Shown here: positions 49,940 to 57,789 of the stretch, piece by piece | Position numbering within the stretch: the first letter of the stretch is position 1 | How the letters are laid out: every line of letters begins with the position of its first letter | Source of the DNA: Granulicella cerasi | Lineage (GTDB): Bacteria > Acidobacteriota > Terriglobia > Terriglobales > Acidobacteriaceae | Direction of reading: 5' to 3' | Length of the DNA stretch: 64,000 nt | NCBI RefSeq assembly: GCF_025685575.1 | Contig: NZ_JAGSYD010000002.1 | Location: forward strand, 620,001-684,000 | Made by a program: the position numbers and the translations under genes | Notes under the pieces: generated by a model | The model's database searches: none | What the model was told of the DNA's origin: nothing | The model's input: only the letters and a program-made list of their open reading frames with translations

Positions 49940-50992
49940 CTAATTTCGCGGCGCTTTCGGCAGCAATCGCGGCAATTGACGCTCTGTCAGGTATGACAGC
50001 ACGATCAGCAGTACAACGCCCGCGCAGAAGCCCGCTGCAGAATGCGCCCCGTGCCACTTGATCAGCAGCGGGAAATGCAGGATGTACAGGCCATATGAGA
50101 TCGAGGCGATGGCCACCGCGGGTCGCTGCACGCGCAGCGAGACCCCGCCCAGCGCCCTGCCCAAGGGGCTGAAGAAAATCACCAGCATCAATGCAGCCAC
50201 AGCAAAGTGGCGCGCCGGAAGTGCCGGATAGTATCCGACCGAGCGGATGCCCAGGTGAACGGCAACTGCCACCGCGATAGCGGTGAGAACCAGCAACCAC
50301 CCTAGCGTCGGCAGCATGGAGAAGACGCTGTCGCCGCCCTGGAGATAAGCCTCTGCGGCCATCGCTCCCGCCCACCAGACCAGGAAGTATGCGCCCACCA
50401 GCAGGAAGTGGTTCGGATGCAGCACGAACGCTACATAGAGCAGACAGCAGAGGAGGCCCACGCCGTGATTCGTAATGGCCTCACGCCGTGTCCACGCCCG
50501 CAGCACCAGGGGGAAGATGATGTAGAACGCGATCTCGTAGGAAAGCGACCAGAGAGGATCGTTGCCGAGGTAAGGGTCGGTGATGACGCCCGGCTTCAGC
50601 GCAGAGACGTCCTGCACTGAGAGCAGCGTCCCCCAGAAACTGCGCTGCGTGAACTGCGTCGCCAGATCATGGTTTGCGAGCGCCACCGCCGTGGAGACCA
50701 ACATCGCCACCAGGAGCGGCGGATAGATGCGCCGGAGGCGCCGGAGGAAGTATCCGCGAGGGCGAAGCGCACGCTGCTTCTCATTTGCGAAGATCACAAA
50801 CCCGCTCAGCAGAAAGAACACCAGCACCGCTTCCTGACCGAAGCGCAGCGAATAGCCAAATCGGTCCAGCGCACTGTAGGACGTGCGCAGATGGTGCAAC
50901 ACCACGTAGATCGCCGAAACGGCGCGAGCTGCGTCGAGCGAGGCGACAACTCTTGGAGACAGGCCTCTTCGGGGACCGGGCATATGTCCCAT
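49940..50992 (-). CDS. Acyltransferase family 3 membrane protein
   Basis: About 350 residues with some ten hydrophobic segments and the family's N-terminal 'SLDAARAVSAIYVVLHHL' (conserved Arg and His), 'GQEAVLVFFLLSGFVIF' and 'FLRRLRRIYPPLLVAMLV'. Members O-acylate surface sugars such as lipopolysaccharide, peptidoglycan or exopolysaccharide at the inner membrane. ATG 50992 is chosen; the open frame extends to 51094 but its first 34 residues are polar and unlike the family. It is divergent from feoAB. Confidence 0.9.
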   Translation of the reverse strand: MGHMPGPRRGLSPRVVASLDAARAVSAIYVVLHHLRTSYSALDRFGYSLRFGQEAVLVFFLLSGFVIFANEKQRALRPRGYFLRRLRRIYPPLLVAMLVSTAVALANHDLATQFTQRSFWGTLLSVQDVSALKPGVITDPYLGNDPLWSLSYEIAFYIIFPLVLRAWTRREAITNHGVGLLCCLLYVAFVLHPNHFLLVGAYFLVWWAGAMAAEAYLQGGDSVFSMLPTLGWLLVLTAIAVAVAVHLGIRSVGYYPALPARHFAVAALMLVIFFSPLGRALGGVSLRVQRPAVAIASISYGLYILHFPLLIKWHGAHSAAGFCAGVVLLIVLSYLTERQLPRLLPKAPRN

Positions 50993-51135
50993 CGTATAAC
51001 GCACGGTTCGTGCGAAAGGCGAACGCCCCGAACGATCTTCCTGCAAGGGCCGCACACTTTCGTCTATCATCAAAGAGGACTGAAGCGGTCGCACTTAGGC
51101 CTCCGCGAGTTCGGGTCCGAGATTGGGTGTGCGCG

Positions 51136-51393
51136 ATGGTGTTGTTGAGCGAAGTTCAGGTCGGGCAGTCAGGCGTCTTGCAGCGCGTCGACCTGAGCGA
51201 GGACATCTCCGACCACCTGGCGCATCTCGGTTTTCTGCCCGGAGCAGAAGTGCAAGTGCTGCGCCGTGCCCCCGCCGGCGACCCCACGGTCTATCGCATC
51301 GACGGCGTCGAAGTAGGACTGCGCTCGGAAACCGCGCGTCACATCGAGATTGAGCTGAACCACGAGCGCTCTTCCGTCGCCGAGGTTCGCTAG
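51136..51393 (+). CDS. feoA: Ferrous iron transport protein A
   Basis: 85-residue SH3-like domain protein: 'LSEVQVGQSGVLQRVDL', 'HLAHLGFLPGAEVQVLRRA', 'VYRIDGVEVGLRSETARHIE', the classical FeoA pattern (L...G..PG..V.V). It supports FeoB in ferrous iron uptake. It lies three bases before feoB. The upstream promoter region overlaps the open frame of the divergent acyltransferase; no clear Fur box was seen. Confidence 0.93.
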   Translation: MVLLSEVQVGQSGVLQRVDLSEDISDHLAHLGFLPGAEVQVLRRAPAGDPTVYRIDGVEVGLRSETARHIEIELNHERSSVAEVR

Positions 51394-51396
51394 CCG

Positions 51397-53304
51397 ATGA
51401 GCTGTCACGTCACCGCCGCACCTGAGATCCCCATCGAGCCCATCGAAGAAGGCAAGCAGCGCCGCATTCGTACGGTGGCGCTGGTGGGGCCGCCGAACTG
51501 CGGCAAGTCCACACTCTTCAATCGCCTGACCGGCCTGCGCCAGAAGACCGCGAATTACCCCGGCGTCACCGTCGATCATCACTCCGGCAAGATGAAGGGC
51601 ATCGGTCGCGCCGACCTCACGCTGATCGATCTGCCGGGCATCTATTCGCTGGCAACATACTCTGAAGACGCGCGTGTCGCCGTCGATGTGCTCACCGGAC
51701 GCATGCCCGGCGTGCCGGCTCCTGACGTTGTCCTGCTCGTGCTCGACGCTGTGCACATGAACCGCCAGCTCATGCTCGCGCAGACGGTCTTTTCGCTCGG
51801 CCTCCCGACGATGGTGCTGCTGAACATGAGCGATCTGCTCGAAGAGCGCGGCGGCAAGGTCGATCCTCTCGCACTGAGCGCAGAGCTCGGCCATCCTGTC
51901 GCGTTGATCTCCAGCGCAAAAGGACGCGGCCTCGATCTCATCTCTGCGTTCATCCACCAGACGACCGCCGAGACCGTAGAGCATCGTCAATCGCTGCGTC
52001 TGCCCGTGCTTCAGCCCGCGGCGACGAGCCGCAAATGGGCCGCGCAGGTTTCGCAGCGCACACAATATCGCGCCCCCGAAGCTCCGCAATGGACACGCCG
52101 TCTCGACGCAATTCTGCTGCACCGCATCTGGGGTCCGATCATCTTCCTGATGGTCGTGATCGCCGTCTTCCAGGTGGTCTTCTCGCTTGGTCAGCCGCTT
52201 AGCGACGCTTTCGGCGATGTGCTGACAAAGCTCGGCGCGCACGTGGCCAATGCACTGCCCGATAACTGGCTCCGTCCGCTGCTGCGCGACGGCTTGTGGA
52301 ACGGCGTGCAGAGCGTGCTCGTTTTCCTGCCGCAGATTCTGCTGCTCTTCCTGTTCATCGGCATCCTCGAAGATTCGGGCTATCTGGCGCGCGCGGCACT
52401 CATCGCGGATCGCGTCATGCGTGTCTTCGGCCTCAATGGCAAGGCGTTCATCCCGCTGCTCAGCGCTTATGCGTGCGCGGTGCCCGCGATCATGGCCACG
52501 CGCACCATCGAGAACAAGCGCGAGCGCATCGCCACGATCCTCGTTGCACCGTTCATGACCTGCTCAGCACGCCTGCCGATCTACACGTTGATCATCGCGG
52601 CCTTCGTGCCCGACAAGCGCTTCCTCGGCTCGATCTTCGGCCTGCGCGCTGCGGTCATGCTCGGGCTCTACGCGCTGGGATTCTTCGCCGCGCTCTTCAC
52701 CGCTCGCATGTTGAAGTCCAGCGTGCTCAGGGCGCAGCCCACTCCCTTCGTGCTGGAGCTGCCACAGTACCGCTGGCCCACGCTGCGCGGTCTCGCCTTG
52801 CGTCTGTATGACCGCGCGGGCCTCTTTCTCAAGAAGGCAGGCACGATCATCCTCGGTGCCACGTTTGTGGTGTGGCTGCTCAGCGTACTGCCGGTCCATG
52901 GCGGCCAGTTCTCGGAGATCTCGTCCTCGATCATCGGCCACATCGGCCACTTCATCGAGCCGATCATTCACCCGCTGGGCTTCAACTGGAAGATCGGTAT
53001 CGGCTTGTTGAGCTCCATCGTGGCGCGTGAGGTCATCGTCGGTACGCTGGGCACGCTCTACGGCGTGGACCCTGCAACCCACGCACAGAACCTGCAGCTC
53101 GCCCTGCACCATGACATGACCGTCGCCGGCGCGATCGCGCTCGTCGTCTTCTTCGCATTCGCGATGCAGTGCACCTCAACGCTCGCCATCGTGAAGCGCG
53201 AAACAAACAGCATCAAGTTCCCGCTGCTGCAGTTCTGCTATATGACCGGCGTGGCATATATCGCCGCACTGCTCACGAACCAACTGCTGATGCGCATCCT
53301 CTAA
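51397..53304 (+). CDS. feoB: Ferrous iron transporter B
   Basis: GTP-gated Fe2+ importer in the inner membrane. 635 residues: an N-terminal G domain with G1 'GPPNCGKST' (31-39), 'KTANYPGVTVDHHSGKM' (G2 region), G3 'DLPGIYSL' and G4 'NMSD', then two gate motifs with 'SGYLARAALIADRVMRVFGL', 'CAVPAIMATRTIENKRER' and 'MTCSARLPIYTLII' (conserved Cys), and a last helical set 'SSIVAREVIVGTLGTLYG'. It is somewhat shorter than the about 770-residue E. coli protein but all key motifs are present. Confidence 0.97.
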   Translation: MSCHVTAAPEIPIEPIEEGKQRRIRTVALVGPPNCGKSTLFNRLTGLRQKTANYPGVTVDHHSGKMKGIGRADLTLIDLPGIYSLATYSEDARVAVDVLTGRMPGVPAPDVVLLVLDAVHMNRQLMLAQTVFSLGLPTMVLLNMSDLLEERGGKVDPLALSAELGHPVALISSAKGRGLDLISAFIHQTTAETVEHRQSLRLPVLQPAATSRKWAAQVSQRTQYRAPEAPQWTRRLDAILLHRIWGPIIFLMVVIAVFQVVFSLGQPLSDAFGDVLTKLGAHVANALPDNWLRPLLRDGLWNGVQSVLVFLPQILLLFLFIGILEDSGYLARAALIADRVMRVFGLNGKAFIPLLSAYACAVPAIMATRTIENKRERIATILVAPFMTCSARLPIYTLIIAAFVPDKRFLGSIFGLRAAVMLGLYALGFFAALFTARMLKSSVLRAQPTPFVLELPQYRWPTLRGLALRLYDRAGLFLKKAGTIILGATFVVWLLSVLPVHGGQFSEISSSIIGHIGHFIEPIIHPLGFNWKIGIGLLSSIVAREVIVGTLGTLYGVDPATHAQNLQLALHHDMTVAGAIALVVFFAFAMQCTSTLAIVKRETNSIKFPLLQFCYMTGVAYIAALLTNQLLMRIL

Positions 53305-53311
53305 GCTCTAC

Positions 53312-53357
53312 GCAACACAAAGGCCGCGAGTCGATGGACTCGCGGCCTTTGTGTTGC
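53312..53357. terminator. Long hairpin between feoB and the OYE-family gene
   Basis: A 21-bp perfect stem (GCAACACAAAGGCCGCGAGTC with its complement) around a GATG loop. No long T run follows, but the stem contains AAA and TTT and sits exactly between converging genes. Confidence 0.85.
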
Positions 53358-53365
53358 GCTGCAGA

Positions 53366-54415
53366 TTACAGCGTCGGGTAATCGATGTAGCCTTCCGGGC
53401 CGTGCAGGTAGAACGTCGCAGGCACGGGCTCGTTCAAAGCAGCATCCTGCTTGAAACGCTCCACAAGATCGGGGTTCGCAATGTACTTCACACCGAAGCT
53501 CACGGCGTCTGCATCGCCACGCTGAATCGCAGCCTCTGCACTCTCGCGCGTGAAGCGTTCGTTGGCCACATAGACTCCACCAAACTGCTGCTTCAACTGC
53601 GGGCCAAGCCAGTCCGGAGCTTCGTACTCACGCGCCATGATGAATGCGATCTTGCGCTTGCCAAGCTCCGTCGCCACATAGCCGAAGGTCTCCGCGCGGT
53701 TCGCATCGCCGGGGCACTGACCGTCGGCGCGCGGCGAGAGATGCATGCCCACGCGACCAGCACCGAAGACTTCGCTCACGGCGTCAGTAGCCTCGAGCAT
53801 CAAGCGCGCGCGATTTTCAATCGAGCCACCGTAGGCATCGGTGCGATGGTTGCTGTTCGACTCGAGGAACTGGTCAAGCAGATAGCCGTTCGCGCCATGC
53901 AACTCCACACCGTCAAAGCCCGCGTCCTTGGCGTGTTGTGCACCGCTCTTGTACGAAGCGATGATGCCCGGAATCTCATCAAGGTCCAGCGCACGCGGAG
54001 CGTCATACTGCTTCATCGGGCGAATCAGGCTGACGTGTCCATGCTGTGCGATCGCGCTCGGCCCTACAGGCAGTTTTCCATTGAGATACACCGGGTCGCT
54101 CACGCGGCCCACGTGCCAGATCTGCGCAAAGATGCGCCCACCCGCCGAGTGCACAGCCTCGGTGATCGGCTTCCAAAGCTCGGCGTGACGCTCGCTCCAG
54201 AGCCCCGGCACCTGCGGATACCCCACGCCCATCGGATCGATCGGCGTGCCTTCGGTGATGATCAGGCCAGCGCTGGCACGCTGCTTGTAGTAGTCGATCA
54301 TGATCGGCGTCGGGAAGTGATCGCCGGTGCCACGCAGACGCGTGAGCGGAGCCATCAGGATGCGGTTCGGCAATTCAAGATCGCCCACCTTCAAGGGGTC
54401 AAACAAACCAGGCAC
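53366..54415 (-). CDS. nemA: Old-yellow-enzyme family FMN ene-reductase (NemA-like)
   Basis: 349-residue TIM-barrel flavoenzyme reducing activated C=C bonds (N-ethylmaleimide, nitro-esters, enones) with NAD(P)H. Motifs: 'LPNRILMAPLTRLRG', 'GRIFAQIWHVGRVS', 'GFDGVELHGANGYLLDQFL', 'NHRTDAYGGSIENRARLMLE' and 'VSFGVKYIANPDLVER'. Start is GTG 54415 with AGGAGAG before it. The exact physiological substrate is unknown. Confidence 0.95.
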   Translation of the reverse strand: MPGLFDPLKVGDLELPNRILMAPLTRLRGTGDHFPTPIMIDYYKQRASAGLIITEGTPIDPMGVGYPQVPGLWSERHAELWKPITEAVHSAGGRIFAQIWHVGRVSDPVYLNGKLPVGPSAIAQHGHVSLIRPMKQYDAPRALDLDEIPGIIASYKSGAQHAKDAGFDGVELHGANGYLLDQFLESNSNHRTDAYGGSIENRARLMLEATDAVSEVFGAGRVGMHLSPRADGQCPGDANRAETFGYVATELGKRKIAFIMAREYEAPDWLGPQLKQQFGGVYVANERFTRESAEAAIQRGDADAVSFGVKYIANPDLVERFKQDAALNEPVPATFYLHGPEGYIDYPTL

Positions 54416-54516
54416 AGTTCTCTCCTAAAGCGCGAACGCGCTCACCTTGTAGGATGAGCGCGCTTGCGGGAAAGATTCGACGAGCATCGAAATTTCAAAA
54501 CAAACCCAGCACGAAT

Positions 54517-54619
54517 GGGTGCCCCACATCTCGATTTTTGAGATGTGGGTTTGCAGGATGCGCGTGAGGCTAAATCTTCGCTCTCCCATATCTGCATAAA
54601 GCGCAGATGTGGGGCACCC
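54517..54619. repeat. Inverted GGGTGCCCCA repeat with nested hairpin
   Basis: GGGTGCCCCACATCT (54517-54531) is repeated as a perfect 15-bp inverted copy at 54605-54619. Inside, CCCACATCTC / GAGATGTGGG (54523-54549) forms its own 10-bp hairpin. The same core 'GGGTGCCCCAT' recurs at 60518. It fills the space between the OYE-family gene and glyS. Confidence 0.75.
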
Positions 54620-54630
54620 GACGTTCACGG

Positions 54631-56715
54631 CTAACCTGCCGCGACAATCTCCGCGAAGTCCGCAATCGCAGCAACACTCGCGACGATCTTCGCGAGCAGT
54701 GTCAGACGGCGCTCACGCACGGCTGCGTCAGGATCGTTGACCATCACGCCTTCGAAGAATGCGTCCACTTCCTTGCGTAGCGTTGCAATCGAAGCCAATG
54801 CCGCAGCGTAGTCTTGCGAGGCTGCAGCCTTCGTCACAACAGCTTCAACCTCATTGAACTTGGCGATCAGCGCATCTTCAACAGCGACGCCCGCGGGCGC
54901 AAGCTTCGCATCTGCAGCAAGCGCAAAGTTCGCCTGCGTCAGAATGTTCTTCATGCGTTTGAAGGCCGCAGAGACAGCAATGAAGTCATCACCGCCGCGA
55001 GCCGCGCTCACCGCCGCAGCACGAGCCACAGCATCACGCACGTCGTAGAAGCCCGCAGCGAGCACCGCAGCGACGACGTCATACGACGTGCCGTTCACTT
55101 CGCGCATGTAGAACTCAACGCGATCGCGGAAGAAATTCAGCATCTTCGTCGCGGTCGCTTCATCCTTCGCAGCGTGTTCGACGATCTGCTGCAACGTCAG
55201 CGCGAGCTCACCTTCTACGAGGATCTTCACAATGCTGTTCGCCGCGCGGCGCAGAGCAAACGGGTCCTTCGACCCTGTCGGCTCCAGGCCAAGCCCGAAC
55301 ATACCCGCGATCGTGTCTGCGCGGTCCGCAACGCCAAGCAGCGCGCCTTCAAGCGAACGCGGCACACCGTCTTCCATGCTCGCCGGCGTGTACTGGTCGT
55401 AGATCGCATCCGCAGCCACAGCAGACACGCCCTGCGACTTCGCGTACAAGCCGCCGATCACGCCCTGCAGCTCAGTGAACTCCTTCACGAGCTCCGTCGT
55501 AAGGTCGGCCTTCGCCAGACGGGCAGCCTCTGCAAGCGCAGCTGTATCGACGCCGTCAATGCCCTGCGCGAGCTTCGCAGCCAACGCGCCGATGCGCTCA
55601 GACTTCAGTGCATACGTGCCGAGGTCCTTCTGGAACGTGACATTCTCGAGCAGCTTCACACGCTCTTCGAGCGGCGTGCGCTGGTCGAACTCCCAGAAGA
55701 AGCGAGCATCGTTGAAACGCGCACGCAGCACGCGCTCGTTGTTGCCCTTGATGATCGGCGCGTTCGCTTCCGTCAGCGAGATGTTGGTCACGGCGAGGAA
55801 GTAGGGCAGCAGCTTGCCATCTGCACCTTCGAGCGCGAAGTAATTCTGGTGATCACGCATCACGGTCACGAGCACCTCTTCCGGCAACGCGAGATACTCG
55901 GGCTCGAAGGAGCCGAGCAACACATCGGGCCACTCGACGAGGTGCGTCATCTTTTCGACGAGCGCTTCGTCCTCACGCCAACGCGCGCCGGGCACGGTGC
56001 GGCAAACATGATCAAGTGTCTTGCGAATCTTGTGGCGGCGCGCTTCAACGTCAGCAAGCACATATTCGCCTTCGAGTTGCGCGAGATAGCTTGCAGGCGT
56101 CTGCACTTCAAATGCTTCGCCGCTCGAAAGCACGCGATGACCGAAGCTCACACGCTCTGCCGTCTTGCCTGCGAACTCGACGGGAACGACAGCGTCGCCG
56201 AGCAGGCAAACCATCCACTGCACCGGGCGCACAAAGGTCTGCGTCGATCCGGGGATCCAGCGCATGTTCTTCGCCCAGTAGATCGCGGCGAGTTCCTTCG
56301 GCAGTTCGCTTGCAATGACCTCTGCAGCGCTGCGGCCCTTCTTCACGGTCGAGGCAGCGATGTACTCGCCCTTCGGCGTCGTGATCGTCTTGAGCTCGCT
56401 GACGGCGATGCCGTTCTTCTTCGCGAAGGCTTCCGCAGCAGGCGTAGGCACGCCGTCCTTGAACGCGATCTTCACCGCAGGGCCAGTCGCCTCTTCGGTG
56501 ATGTCCGGCTGCACCGCGAGCACGTCGCTGATGTACACCGCAAGACGACGCGGCGACGAGTAGCTCTTCGCATCACTCAACGCCTCAAAGCCCTCAGGCA
56601 GCAGATGCTCTTTGCCCAGCAACGCAACGACGCGACGCAGCAACTCCGCCTCTGCGCCGGGAATCATGCGCGCGGGGACTTCTTCCAGACCAATCTCAAA
56701 CAGAAACTCTGCCAC
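54631..56715 (-). CDS. glyS: Glycyl-tRNA synthetase, beta subunit
   Basis: 694 residues, standard length. Motifs: 'FLFEIGLEEVPARMIPGAE' at the N terminus, 'SPRRLAVYISDVLA', 'FVRPVQWMVCLLGDAVVPVE', 'GHRVLSSG', 'VVLAGGDQ'-like region and 'ALRRAANSIVKIL'; the DALR-like anticodon part is at the end. With GlyQ it forms the alpha2beta2 enzyme. GTG 56715 shares one base with the glyQ stop (TAGTG), so expression is coupled. Confidence 0.97.
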   Translation of the reverse strand: MAEFLFEIGLEEVPARMIPGAEAELLRRVVALLGKEHLLPEGFEALSDAKSYSSPRRLAVYISDVLAVQPDITEEATGPAVKIAFKDGVPTPAAEAFAKKNGIAVSELKTITTPKGEYIAASTVKKGRSAAEVIASELPKELAAIYWAKNMRWIPGSTQTFVRPVQWMVCLLGDAVVPVEFAGKTAERVSFGHRVLSSGEAFEVQTPASYLAQLEGEYVLADVEARRHKIRKTLDHVCRTVPGARWREDEALVEKMTHLVEWPDVLLGSFEPEYLALPEEVLVTVMRDHQNYFALEGADGKLLPYFLAVTNISLTEANAPIIKGNNERVLRARFNDARFFWEFDQRTPLEERVKLLENVTFQKDLGTYALKSERIGALAAKLAQGIDGVDTAALAEAARLAKADLTTELVKEFTELQGVIGGLYAKSQGVSAVAADAIYDQYTPASMEDGVPRSLEGALLGVADRADTIAGMFGLGLEPTGSKDPFALRRAANSIVKILVEGELALTLQQIVEHAAKDEATATKMLNFFRDRVEFYMREVNGTSYDVVAAVLAAGFYDVRDAVARAAAVSAARGGDDFIAVSAAFKRMKNILTQANFALAADAKLAPAGVAVEDALIAKFNEVEAVVTKAAASQDYAAALASIATLRKEVDAFFEGVMVNDPDAAVRERRLTLLAKIVASVAAIADFAEIVAAG

Positions 56716-57692
56716 TACGCACCCACCAATGTTTGTTCGTTGCTCGTTGCCTTCAGGCGTTCCTGCTCGGCGTAGATCTTCGCCACGCCCACGATCAGGT
56801 TACGGATGCGCGCCATCACGCCGACGCGCTCGGTCACCGAAATCGCGCCGCGTGCATCGAGCAGATTGAAGGTATGCGAGCACTTCAACGCAAGCTCATA
56901 CGCACCCATCGTCGGGAAGCGCAAGATCGTCAGCGTGTCGCCGCACTCTTCGACCAACACATCCTTCGCGCGCGCGAGCAACGCCTTGCACTCTTCCTCA
57001 TAGAGGTTGAGGTGCTGCCAGAGCTTGTCCACGTCCGCGTAGTCAAACGCATAGGCCGAGAACTGCTGCTCTTCATGCAGGCGCACGTCGCCAAAGGTCA
57101 GCTCCTTCCCCGTCACCGCATCGCGCGACCACACGATGTCATACACCGAATCGAGGTCCTGCACGAACTGCGCGAGGCGCTCCAGGCCATAGGTGATCTC
57201 CCCGGAGATAGGGTCAAGGTCCATGCCGCCGCACTGCTGGAAGTAGGTGAACTGCGTGATCTCCTGGCCGTCGAGCATGACCTGCCAACCGACGCCCCAG
57301 GCGCCGCCCACCGGCCACTCCCAGTTGTCTTCCTCGAACTTGATATCGTGCTCCGCGAGCACGATACCGATCGCCTCCAGCGACTGCAGGTAGAGTTCCT
57401 GCACGCGCTCGGGTGGCGGTTTCAAGATGACCTGCAGCTGCGTATGGCGGAAGAGGCGGTTCGGGTTCTCTCCGTACCGGCCGTCCGCAGGGCGGCGCGA
57501 GGGCTGTGCGTAGGCGATGTTGATGGGCTTCGGCCCCAACACGCGCAGGAAGGTGTCGGGCGACATGGTTCCCGCGCCGACCTCGAGGTCATACGGCTGC
57601 TGCAACACGCACCCATGCTCGGCCCAGAACTTCTGCAGCGTAAACAGAAGCTCCTGGAAGGTCAGGGCTTTCTTCTGGCTTTCGGATTTCAT
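56715..57692 (-). CDS. glyQ: Glycyl-tRNA synthetase, alpha subunit
   Basis: Class II catalytic subunit that activates glycine. 325 residues: '[20 protein letters not shown]', '[19 protein letters not shown]', '[20 protein letters not shown]', '[19 protein letters not shown]', '[20 protein letters not shown]' and '[13 protein letters not shown]'. It is followed by glyS with a 1-base overlap. The promoter faces the divergent GH2 gene. Confidence 0.98.
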   Translation of the reverse strand: MKSESQKKALTFQELLFTLQKFWAEHGCVLQQPYDLEVGAGTMSPDTFLRVLGPKPINIAYAQPSRRPADGRYGENPNRLFRHTQLQVILKPPPERVQELYLQSLEAIGIVLAEHDIKFEEDNWEWPVGGAWGVGWQVMLDGQEITQFTYFQQCGGMDLDPISGEITYGLERLAQFVQDLDSVYDIVWSRDAVTGKELTFGDVRLHEEQQFSAYAFDYADVDKLWQHLNLYEEECKALLARAKDVLVEECGDTLTILRFPTMGAYELALKCSHTFNLLDARGAISVTERVGVMARIRNLIVGVAKIYAEQERLKATSNEQTLVGA

Positions 57693-57789
57693 CCTTTACA
57701 GTGTAGCCAACTTAGGGCCGAGGATATTGCGGCTCGACGGTGGTCCCGCGGCGGGAGCATAATACTTTCGCTCGACGAAATAATCACCC